The position numbers and the translations under genes were made by a program. Positions 1 to 5,186 of a stretch of DNA of 6,911 bases are shown here, piece after piece (position 1 is the first letter of the stretch; the number at the start of each line of letters is the position of its first letter). The notes beneath the pieces are model-generated. The model worked only from the letters and a program-made list of their open reading frames with translations. It did no database searches and was not told where the DNA came from. The stretch is taken from positions 1 through 6,911 of the forward strand of contig JACMOA010000262.1 in assembly GCA_014378225.1 (NCBI GenBank), given 5' to 3'. Source of the DNA: Deinococcales bacterium (GTDB taxonomy: Bacteria > Deinococcota > Deinococci > Deinococcales > Deinococcaceae).

Positions 1-551
1 ATGTATGCACTCTCCTCGAGTTCCACCGGAATTCCTGCGAAATAGTCCTGCATCAGCCACACCACCAGCGGCAAGTTAAAGGCGGTGTAGGCCAGAATCA
101 GGCCAAACTGGGTGTCAAAGAGTTTGGTGGCCTGAAATAGCACGAACAGCGGAACCACGATGGCAACTGGGGGCAAAATGCGCTGAGACACAAACCAGAA
201 GGCAATCTCACGGTTTCGCAATTTATTGCGCCAAACATAACGAAAGCGCACCAGTCCGTAGGCCGCTAAAGAACCCACCGTGACCGCTAGCACGCTCGAG
301 GCCAGCCCAATCACCACGCTGTTGAGGTACTGAGCGCTGAAATAGCGCCAGTCGGTCACAAAAAAGCGAGTCCAGGCGTCCATAACGGGCTGAAACTGTA
401 CAAAAGGTAAGTACTTGGGGCCGTTGAAAATATCCGCTCGAGTCTTGAAAGAAGTGACCAGGGTCCAGAGCAGTGGCACCAGGACTACCAGTGACCACGT
501 CCACACGGCAACATAGCTGAGCACTGTTTGGTAGAGAGGACGTTTGTTCAT
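1..551 (-). CDS. Carbohydrate ABC transporter permease, MalG type (3' end cut by window edge)
   Basis: Inner-membrane permease subunit of a sugar importer. It starts at ATG 551 (MNKRPLYQTV) and stays open to base 1, giving 183 residues. Hydrophobic segments lie at about 12-34, 75-100, 117-141 and 148-170, so four membrane helices precede the cut. The last residues seen, VELEESAY (176-183), are the start of the EAA loop that docks on the ATPase, so roughly the last third of a usual 270-280 residue protein is missing. The text around residues 101-135, with a charged stretch then ILPPVAIVVPLF, is typical of MalG-family (COG0395) permeases. It follows the MalF-type gene by 97 bp on the same strand and should pair with it as a heterodimer. 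Only a weak purine stretch (GAGAG) precedes the start. Substrate cannot be read from the sequence. The family call is secure. Confidence 0.93.
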   Translation of the reverse strand, partial: MNKRPLYQTVLSYVAVWTWSLVVLVPLLWTLVTSFKTRADIFNGPKYLPFVQFQPVMDAWTRFFVTDWRYFSAQYLNSVVIGLASSVLAVTVGSLAAYGLVRFRYVWRNKLRNREIAFWFVSQRILPPVAIVVPLFVLFQATKLFDTQFGLILAYTAFNLPLVVWLMQDYFAGIPVELEESAY

Positions 552-589
552 GGTGTTTCGCTCTCGAGGGTTTGGCTGACTTGCGCTGA

Positions 590-613
590 ACTTACTGCGC
601 TACTTACTGCGCT
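590..613. repeat. Tandem 12-bp repeat in the permease-permease spacer
   Basis: The unit ACTTACTGCGCT occurs twice back to back (590-601 and 602-613). A shortened variant (acttgcgctga) lies just before it at about 579-589. The second copy runs into a CTCGAG site at 612-617. The repeat sits in the 97-bp gap between the two permease genes. No function can be assigned; it could change spacing or mRNA structure between the two reading frames. Confidence 0.85.
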
Positions 614-648
614 CGAGAAACGGTTGAAATACAACGCTATTTTCGGAA

Positions 649-1572
649 TCATCCCGCCACCTCGAGCGCCCGTTTACGAACCGTATTGACAAACACACTG
701 GCCAGCACGCTCACCACAATCACCAGCAGATACGCGATGGCAGCGGTCTTGCCCAGCTCAAAATTTCGGTAGGTGTAATAAGCAAACAGGGACGTGCTCT
801 CGGTGGCAATGCCCGGACCTCCCCCGGTCAGCACGATGGGCATGTCAATAATCTTGAACGACTCCACCAAACGAATCAGAATCACCCCGCTCGAGACCGG
901 AAGCATCATGGGAAAGGTCAGCCGCCAGAACATCTGACTCGGAGTGGCCCCGTCTACCTGCGCGGCCTCGTAGGGTTCTTGGGGCAGCGCCTCGAGTCCG
1001 GCCAATAGCACAATCAGCACAAAAGGCGTCCACTGCCAGGTATCTCCCAGAATCACCAGCAGTCGGGATAAGTTGCTGTCTGCAAACCAGGGCAGTTCAG
1101 AAAGGCCCACAGCCTTGGCAATGGGAGCTAGCGGCCCAATCTGGAAGTTGAGCACCATCTTCATGATGTAGGCCACCGCCACCGGGGTAATCATCATCGG
1201 AATCAGGAACAGCACCCTGAAAAAGCGTCTACCCACTAGTTTCTGGGTGAGCAGCAGCGCCAGACCGAACCCCAAAGCGTATTGAAACAGCACCCCTACA
1301 AACACAAAAATCAAGGTGTTGCCCAGTCCGCCCCAGAACCGGGCATCAGCAAGTAGTCCTGCATAGTTGCTCAGACCCACCCACTCGAGCTGAAGACCGC
1401 TCGAGCTGTATTGAAAGCGGGTCAGCGAGAGTATCAAACTCGAGACCAGCGGAAAGATGCTCATGACCAGCACCACCACGAGTGCTGGAATTAAAAATCC
1501 CAGTTCTTCCCGCTTGTTGACGCGTCTCGAGCGGGTGCTTTGCTTGGTGTGTTTCGGGAGGGAAGGATTCAC
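649..1572 (-). CDS. Carbohydrate ABC transporter permease, MalF type
   Basis: Inner-membrane permease of a binding-protein-dependent sugar importer (COG1175 type), 307 residues, a normal length for the family. A basic N-terminus (residues 8-22, rich in Lys and Arg) is followed by about six hydrophobic helices at roughly 26-49, 83-109, 117-141, 169-195, 222-246 and 275-298. The EAA loop is clear at 201-221: YEAAQVDGA, then a Phe-rich stretch ending in P221. It contacts the ATPase subunit. The segment MPIVLTGGGPG (244-254) is also characteristic of MalF-like permeases. The start codon is GTG at 1572, chosen because AGGAG lies 9 nt upstream and the next in-frame Met (37) is already inside the first helix. 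It lies between the binding-protein gene (299-bp gap) and the MalG-type gene (97-bp gap), all on the same strand. The long upstream gap with a hairpin may lower its expression relative to the binding protein. Confidence 0.95.
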   Translation of the reverse strand: MNPSLPKHTKQSTRSRRVNKREELGFLIPALVVVLVMSIFPLVSSLILSLTRFQYSSSGLQLEWVGLSNYAGLLADARFWGGLGNTLIFVFVGVLFQYALGFGLALLLTQKLVGRRFFRVLFLIPMMITPVAVAYIMKMVLNFQIGPLAPIAKAVGLSELPWFADSNLSRLLVILGDTWQWTPFVLIVLLAGLEALPQEPYEAAQVDGATPSQMFWRLTFPMMLPVSSGVILIRLVESFKIIDMPIVLTGGGPGIATESTSLFAYYTYRNFELGKTAAIAYLLVIVVSVLASVFVNTVRKRALEVAG

Positions 1573-1581
1573 CGGATTAGA

Positions 1582-1586
1582 CTCCT
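1582..1586 (-). promoter_or_regulatory. Ribosome binding site AGGAG that fixes a GTG start
   Basis: Minus-strand AGGAG lies 9 nt before the GTG at 1572. It supports GTG as the true start of the MalF-type permease, since no ATG in frame is near it. Confidence 0.7.
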
Positions 1587-1641
1587 GGGAAGTAAGGTGA
1601 GGGCCACTCGAGCGAAGGTACAGGCCGCGCTTCGGTAGTCA

Positions 1642-1715
1642 CAAACGTCAAACGTCAAACGCTAATAACGGGTTGGCGTTCAGCGTTTGACGTTTGCAAT
1701 TCATTTGACGTTTGC
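1642..1715. repeat. Heptamer (CAAACGT / ACGTTTG) repeat cluster
   Basis: Three head-to-tail 7-mers, CAAACGT CAAACGT CAAACGC, occupy 1642-1662. The opposite orientation follows: TTTGACGTTTGC at 1686-1697 and again, exactly, at 1704-1715, 18 bp apart. A related 10-mer, CGTTTGACGT, recurs far away at 4886-4895. Period-7 repeats like these resemble the short tandemly repeated repetitive sequences known from cyanobacterial intergenic DNA. ACGTTTGC is also one half of the palindrome at 3452-3467, so an array of repressor half-sites is an alternative reading, although 7-bp spacing is unusual for a dimer. Confidence 0.8.
1649..1696 (-). promoter_or_regulatory. 15-bp perfect hairpin between binding-protein and permease genes
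   Basis: CAAACGTCAAACGCT (1649-1663) is matched exactly by its reverse complement at 1682-1696, with an 18-nt interval. Within the interval AACG (1667-1670) can pair with CGTT (1677-1680), lengthening the stem. No U-tract follows on the minus strand, so a simple intrinsic terminator is unlikely. Its place, after a binding-protein gene and before a permease gene, fits an RNA structure that protects the upstream message or damps transcription into the permeases, as is known for malE-malF type spacers. The structure is seen; the role is inferred. Confidence 0.65.
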
Positions 1716-1781
1716 TATCGCTCGAGAAATACTCTTTTTTCTGGCTCGAGGGCGGGTGCAGGAAAGCTTTACTTGACCTTT

Positions 1782-1804
1782 TTCATAAATCCGAATCTTA
1801 TGAA
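1782..1804. repeat. Small inverted repeat TTCATAA / TTATGAA
   Basis: A 7-bp perfect inverted repeat (1782-1788 and 1798-1804) with a 9-nt interval lies in the AT-rich part of the spacer after the binding-protein gene. It has no flanking T-tract in the right place for a terminator on either strand. It may be a weak hairpin or a protein site; function unknown. Confidence 0.4.
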
Positions 1805-1831
1805 GTGTAGGACCGGTCAGGCATCATTCAC

Positions 1832-1855
1832 AACTCATTGCTCATAACTCATTGC
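1832..1855. repeat. Period-7 repeat (AACTCAT / TGCTCAT)
   Basis: AACTCATTGC occurs at 1832-1841 and exactly again at 1846-1855. Read in sevens the stretch is AACTCAT TGCTCAT AACTCAT TGCC, a second heptamer-based repeat of different sequence in the same spacer. It lies 17 bp beyond the stop of the binding-protein gene. No function is evident. Confidence 0.7.
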
Positions 1856-1871
1856 CACTTCTGAAAAAAGC

Positions 1872-3359
1872 TTACTGCAATGATTGAAGTTTCAGACTCT
1901 GACGGTAGATGTTGAGCTGCTTGGCGCGGCCCAGCTCATTGGTGATTTTCTCCCACTCGGCAGCAACCCCGTCCAGCGCCACTTTGGGTGTTTTTTGACC
2001 AGACAGGGCTTCAGACACGCCCACATCCATCGCCTGCTGGTAGCGCGACGCGCCGGGAACCCGGTAATCCAGCACCAGGTTTTTGTTTCTCAGGCTGCTC
2101 GAGATGGCGTTCAGGTAGCTCTTGGCGTCCCCGGCGTCCATACCGTTCTTCACGTACAGGTCCGCACTCTTGAAGTGGCTGGTACGGTACGGGTTAAATC
2201 CGGTGATGCCGATGGTGACATCTTCGTTGCTGTTGGACGGCTGTCCCACAAAAGCCAGGAAGTCAAAGGCTACGTCCTGATTCTTGGACTTGGCATTGAC
2301 CGCGCCACTCCAGCCCCCGAAAGCCGCGTAGGGCGCGTAGTTGATTTTCCCACCTGCCATTTTGACCCACTTGTTGGCGTCTCGGTCCCAGTACTCGTCG
2401 CTTCCGGGCAAAATCACGCTGCCCAGCTTGCCCTTGACCACAGAATCCTTGTCCGCAGATAGGCTGCCGATGTCGCCCCAGTCAATGGCGAGTGCCGACT
2501 CGCCTGCTTTGGTAAATCCGTTGCGAACCTCTCCGGTGCCGTAGTTGAGCACATTTGGAGGTGCAAACTTCTGAATCTCCTTCCATTCGGTCAGGGCGCG
2601 GACAAAACCTTCCTCGTTTATGAGTGGTTTCATGTTGGCGACATCAAAAAAGATGCCCTGAGAGGTTCCCTTCCACTGCATGTACGCCGACGCTCTCGAG
2701 CCGAGAATCCAGTAAGACTGCTGGTTGCGGGCCATCGCTTCCACTGCGCCGTAAATGCGCTTGCCGTCCACGATTTTGCCGTTGAAGAATTCAGCCATAT
2801 CGCGGTACTCTTTCCAGGTGCGTGGAGCGCGTAAATCGTACTTGTACTTGGCCTTAAAATCCTTTTTGTACTGCGCGTTGGCCCATAAGTCACGGCGGTA
2901 ATACACCATCTGAAAATCGCCGTCAAAGGGAACCGTGTAGGTTTTTCCAGCGTAGGTGGCCGAAAATTCGCGAAAGAAGGGCGCGATTTCGCCCCATTTA
3001 AGGGCAGCGTTGCCCTTAATCAGCGTGTCCAGTGGGGCCAGATAGCCCGCCGAGACGTAATCGCCCAGCCACTGTGGTGCAAACACCCCTGCGTCAAAGC
3101 TGTTGGCGTTCTGAAAATCGGTGAGCAGGCGGGGAAACAAGTCTCCGAAAGTGGTCAGTACAATGTTGACTTTGGCTCCGGTCAGGCGCTCGAACTCGGG
3201 GGCGTGACGCCTGAGTGGCTCTCCTATCTGAGGACCGTCAAAAGTGACCACCGTGATGGTTTTACCCGCATACTTGAGGGCCTGAGCTTGCGCTCCAGAA
3301 AGGGTTAACCCAAACACCACCAAGCTCAATGCTGCCGTAATCTGGACTGTTTTCTTCAT
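1872..3359 (-). CDS. Extracellular solute-binding protein of a sugar ABC importer (family 1)
   Basis: Secreted substrate-capturing subunit, 495 residues, somewhat longer than MalE-type proteins of about 400-450. The N-terminus is a classical Sec signal: MKKTVQ, a hydrophobic core at about 8-20, then SGAQAQA with likely cleavage after A25 or A27. No cysteine lies at the junction, so it is probably a soluble periplasmic protein rather than a lipoprotein. The mature start (ITVVTFDGP, then a region with PEFERLTGAKV and FPRLLTDF) is typical of family-1 carbohydrate-binding proteins. Aromatic residues common in sugar pockets are frequent, for example YWILG, FGGWSG and TGFNPYR. GGAGG lies 4 nt before ATG 3359, and a promoter and a LacI-type palindrome lie upstream. 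It carries only two CTCGAG sites in 1488 bp, far fewer than its neighbours. The ligand is not evident; the adjacent epimerase hints at a ketose or a sugar converted to one. Confidence 0.95.
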   Translation of the reverse strand: MKKTVQITAALSLVVFGLTLSGAQAQALKYAGKTITVVTFDGPQIGEPLRRHAPEFERLTGAKVNIVLTTFGDLFPRLLTDFQNANSFDAGVFAPQWLGDYVSAGYLAPLDTLIKGNAALKWGEIAPFFREFSATYAGKTYTVPFDGDFQMVYYRRDLWANAQYKKDFKAKYKYDLRAPRTWKEYRDMAEFFNGKIVDGKRIYGAVEAMARNQQSYWILGSRASAYMQWKGTSQGIFFDVANMKPLINEEGFVRALTEWKEIQKFAPPNVLNYGTGEVRNGFTKAGESALAIDWGDIGSLSADKDSVVKGKLGSVILPGSDEYWDRDANKWVKMAGGKINYAPYAAFGGWSGAVNAKSKNQDVAFDFLAFVGQPSNSNEDVTIGITGFNPYRTSHFKSADLYVKNGMDAGDAKSYLNAISSSLRNKNLVLDYRVPGASRYQQAMDVGVSEALSGQKTPKVALDGVAAEWEKITNELGRAKQLNIYRQSLKLQSLQ

Positions 3360-3363
3360 AATA

Positions 3364-3368
3364 CCTCC
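3364..3368 (-). promoter_or_regulatory. Strong ribosome binding site GGAGG for the binding protein
   Basis: Minus-strand GGAGG ends 4 nt before ATG 3359. The spacing is short but the match to the anti-Shine-Dalgarno is strong, as expected for a highly made binding protein, and the Met it selects begins a proper signal peptide. Confidence 0.75.
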
Positions 3369-3451
3369 ACTTGCCGTGAATACACGCTTTCAAGGATTCT
3401 CGCCGACTCGAGCCGAAAGGAACAGGTTGACCTGAAAGGAAAAAGTTCGAG

Positions 3452-3467
3452 CTGCAAACGTTTGCAG
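3452..3467. promoter_or_regulatory. LacI/GalR-family type operator, perfect 16-bp palindrome
   Basis: CTGCAAACGTTTGCAG is identical to its own reverse complement, with the central CG at 3459-3460. Family members such as PurR and CcpA bind A/T-flanked central-CG palindromes of this form (GCAAACGTTTGC-like). It lies about 93 bp upstream of the binding-protein start and about 80 bp downstream of the expected start point of the promoter at 3547-3575. It would therefore act as a downstream block, or serve a nearer promoter not recognised here. No repressor gene is in the window. Confidence 0.75.
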
Positions 3468-3546
3468 AAAAATGCTCGAGCACTGGGTTAAGCGTAGTTG
3501 GCTGGGAAACGACGGATTGAACCTCTGGGTTGTTTAGAACACCTGA

Positions 3547-3575
3547 ATGCTAATCCAGGTACAGCAGATTGTCAA
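3547..3575 (-). promoter_or_regulatory. Sigma-70-type promoter for the binding protein-permease genes
   Basis: On the minus strand, a perfect -35 TTGACA (3575-3570), a 17-bp spacer and the -10 hexamer TAGCAT (3552-3547, 4 of 6 matches to TATAAT) point toward the binding-protein gene. The start point would be near 3540, giving a leader of about 180 nt that contains the palindromic operator. It lies 82 bp beyond the stop of the epimerase gene, so the transport genes can be transcribed independently of it. Confidence 0.6.
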
Positions 3576-3622
3576 ATCTCGAGCTGTGCCGCCCTGAAAA
3601 CCTACTGTGCCGAGGGTCCAAA

Positions 3623-3661
3623 CTCGAGACTCAAGCTCGAGACTCAAACTCGAGATTCAGG
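3623..3661. repeat. 13-bp tandem triplet built on CTCGAG, overlapping the epimerase stop codon
   Basis: Three units of exactly 13 bp start at 3623, 3636 and 3649: CTCGAGACTCAAG, CTCGAGACTCAAA and CTCGAGATTCAGG. The first two differ at one base. The third carries a change that places the TGA stop of the epimerase gene (3659-3657) within it. Expansion or loss of a unit would alter only the downstream non-coding DNA. Confidence 0.85.
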
Positions 3662-4511
3662 CTGGGACCAGTCCTGCTCGAGCGGCACCCTGCTTCAAAA
3701 ACGTCAATCCCTCTCCTGCCAGGGTGTCAGAATCCACCTTTGTGGGACGCCACAGGCAGGTGGCCGCTTGCAGTTTGGGGTTGATGGCTGCGAAGGACTC
3801 GAGCACCAGCGAACCGTCAAACTGGGCATCCCGAAGACCACGCCACACCTCGTCCCAGTTCACCGTGCCGCTGCCTACCAGGCCCCGGTGACTTTCGGAC
3901 ATATGAATATAATCCAGCTTATCTGCGACTGCCACCAGCGGTTTGTAGAACCCTTCTTCTTCGATGTTCATGTGGTAGGTATCGGCGTGAACGAACAGGT
4001 TGGGTGCGCCCACCTCGAGCACGGTGTTCCGCACATCCTCGAGCGTGTTGTAGAGGTACGTTTCGTAACGATTGACCGCCTCGAGCGCCAAAGTTATTCC
4101 CCGCAAATCTGCCTCGAGCGCCACGGTGCGTAAAGTTTGTTCCACCTGCGCCCTTTCCGCTCGAGTGGGTGCGGCCCCGGTGTGAACGCCCAACGAATAG
4201 CCGATGCAGCCACACAGATAGCGAGACCCCAAAAGCTCCATCTGCTCGAGCACCCGCAGCAAAAATGCCGTGGCCCGTTCAGGATGGCTGGGCATGTGCG
4301 AATCGGCAGGCAGCCCCAACGAACAGCTTGCCTTAATACCGTGGTGCTCGAGCGCGGCCCGGTGCTCTCTGGCGTTGAAATCGGCGGGGTCCAAAAGCGG
4401 AATTTCGAGAAAGTCAAACCCCACCTGCGCGGCGCGCTCGATGGTTTGGTTTCCACTCTCGAGGGTCCAATCCCCGGTCCAGACAAAGGCGTGTGCGCCG
4501 AATTTGACCAT
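3657..4511 (-). CDS. D-tagatose/D-psicose 3-epimerase family protein (TIM-barrel sugar epimerase)
   Basis: A cytoplasmic metal-dependent epimerase of 284 residues that should interconvert ketoses at C3 (D-fructose/D-psicose, D-tagatose/D-sorbose or a related pair). The family metal ligands can be placed at E144 (LALEAVNR), D177 (HADTYH), H203 (YIHMSESHRG) and E238 (LVLESF). Their spacing of 33, 26 and 35 is the same as in the Pseudomonas cichorii D-tagatose 3-epimerase set (Glu152, Asp185, His211, Glu246). The substrate-binding partners E150, H180 and R209 are also at equivalent offsets. ATG 4511 is chosen because AGGAG lies 5 nt upstream and the barrel begins at once (MVKFGAHAFVW). The frame is open to 4628, but that extension is proline- and lysine-rich and lacks family character. 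Ten CTCGAG sites, mostly encoding Leu-Glu, make it the densest gene here. Natural substrate is unknown; other sugar isomerase/epimerase activities are possible. Confidence 0.9.
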   Translation of the reverse strand: MVKFGAHAFVWTGDWTLESGNQTIERAAQVGFDFLEIPLLDPADFNAREHRAALEHHGIKASCSLGLPADSHMPSHPERATAFLLRVLEQMELLGSRYLCGCIGYSLGVHTGAAPTRAERAQVEQTLRTVALEADLRGITLALEAVNRYETYLYNTLEDVRNTVLEVGAPNLFVHADTYHMNIEEEGFYKPLVAVADKLDYIHMSESHRGLVGSGTVNWDEVWRGLRDAQFDGSLVLESFAAINPKLQAATCLWRPTKVDSDTLAGEGLTFLKQGAARAGLVPA

Positions 4512-4516
4512 TTTTG

Positions 4517-4521
4517 CTCCT
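4517..4521 (-). promoter_or_regulatory. Ribosome binding site AGGAG deciding the epimerase start
   Basis: Minus-strand AGGAG lies 5 nt before ATG 4511. It favours this start over the in-frame upstream ATG at 4628, which has no comparable signal and adds a low-complexity extension. Confidence 0.75.
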
Positions 4522-4539
4522 GTTTTGTGCCTCGCTCGA

Positions 4540-4548
4540 GGGGGGGGG
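4540..4548. repeat. G9 homopolymer run upstream of the epimerase
   Basis: Nine consecutive G on the plus strand (C on the transcribed-message side) begin at the last base of a CTCGAG site. They end 29 bp upstream of the epimerase start, just above its ribosome binding site. Runs of this length are prone to slippage; here a length change would alter the 5' leader, not the protein. Confidence 0.75.
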
Positions 4549-4938
4549 TTATCGGTTTTGAGTTGACGTTGTGTTTTTTGGGGTTGCGGTCCGTGTATTT
4601 TGCTTTTGTCCGGCCATGCTCGAGGCATTGACAGCGGTGGGGCGGCACAGGCTGACTCTCAGCTCGAGCAGGCCAGTGACCCTGGCACCCCTTACCCCAG
4701 GTGGATGGTACTACAACCTGACCAAACCAAAGAGCCGCGTGCCAAACTGCTCGAACAGGTATGCGGGCAAAATCCATTCATACAAGAGTGCAACTTACAC
4801 ACCTTACAGGACTCATTACGGGATTAACGTAGGAGGGTGCTCGAGAACTGGGCTTGGTATTTGTGATGTTCTCGAGAAATTAAGCCGTTTGACGTATGTG
4901 GATAAAACATTTTCGAGTCATACTAAAGCAATTTGCAG

Positions 4939-4967
4939 AAGTATTGAGCCGATTTTGCTCAATACTT
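4939..4967. promoter_or_regulatory. 11-bp perfect stem-loop upstream of the exporter
   Basis: AAGTATTGAGC (4939-4949) is followed by a 7-nt interval (CGATTTT) and its exact reverse complement GCTCAATACTT (4957-4967). It lies about 220 bp before the exporter start. No T-tract follows on either strand, so it is not a convincing terminator. It could be an operator for the exporter's regulator or an RNA hairpin in its leader. The symmetry is certain; the role is not. Confidence 0.55.
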
Positions 4968-5176
4968 TCAAGCGGAGCAAGTGGCAACAGGAAAGCGTTC
5001 TTCACGAAAGCGGACAGGCCCGGAAGGTGTCGTTTTGTCCAAGACATGAAGCCAACGGAGCGGAGCGGCCCAGCCCGCGAGGTGCTGAAGTTGGGCCAAG
5101 ACAGCGGAAGTGGAAGAGTGGTAGTGAAAAACGCTTTAAAAGTTCTGGAATTTGCACAAGGGCATCAAAAGGGATA

Positions 5177-5181
5177 GGGGG
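5177..5181 (+). promoter_or_regulatory. Purine-rich ribosome site supporting the GTG start of the exporter
   Basis: GGGGG, preceded by a TAG stop that is in frame with the gene (5175-5177), lies 5 nt before GTG 5187. It is not a canonical AGGAGG, but the in-frame stop leaves no start further upstream, so GTG 5187 is the earliest possible start. Confidence 0.45.
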
Positions 5182-5186
5182 TCAGG

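Larger units (their letters stand above)
4549..5186. other. 638-bp divergent spacer without a convincing gene
   Basis: This stretch separates the minus-strand epimerase from the plus-strand exporter and should hold both promoters, though no clear -35/-10 pair was found for either. It contains four CTCGAG sites (4619, 4663, 4840, 4871), a stem-loop (4939-4967) and CGTTTGACGT (4886-4895), which links it to the heptamer cluster at 1642-1715. Open frames cross it but show neither a good ribosome site nor recognisable protein character. The most protein-like pieces are a 40-codon frame, ATG 4705 to TAA 4827, and a 43-codon frame, ATG 5046 to TAG 5177, ending 9 nt before the exporter start. No tRNA or known structured RNA was recognised. 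Confidence 0.6.

Noticed and set aside
223..504. Minus-strand open frame of 93 codons at the left end
   Set aside because: It lies within the MalG-type permease gene in a different frame; the permease frame, with helices and the start of the EAA loop, is the real one.
1649..1696. The long hairpin as an intrinsic terminator of the binding-protein transcript
   Set aside because: The stem is not GC-rich and no U-tract follows it on the minus strand.
1642..1715. CRISPR array
   Set aside because: Repeat units are only 7-12 bp with no regular unique spacers, and no cas gene is present.
1884..2462. Plus-strand open frame of 192 codons opposite the binding protein
   Set aside because: It is antisense to a gene with clear signal peptide and family features, and has no domain of its own.
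3657..4628. Longer epimerase starting at 4628
   Set aside because: The added 39 residues are basic and proline-rich (partly from the G9 run), have no family match, and AGGAG marks ATG 4511 instead.
4628..4656. TTGACA at 4628-4633 as promoter of the exporter
   Set aside because: At 17 or 18 bp spacing the expected -10 reads GCTGAC or CTGACT, with no useful match to TATAAT, and it lies more than 500 bp from the gene.
4094..4777. Minus-strand open frame of 227 codons
   Set aside because: It is a shadow of the epimerase gene in another frame, extended into the spacer.
4889..4924. TTGACG at 4889-4894 as an exporter promoter
   Set aside because: No -10-like hexamer lies 16-18 bp downstream; CATACT is 24 bp away. 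The TTGACG is better explained by the CGTTTGACGT repeat.
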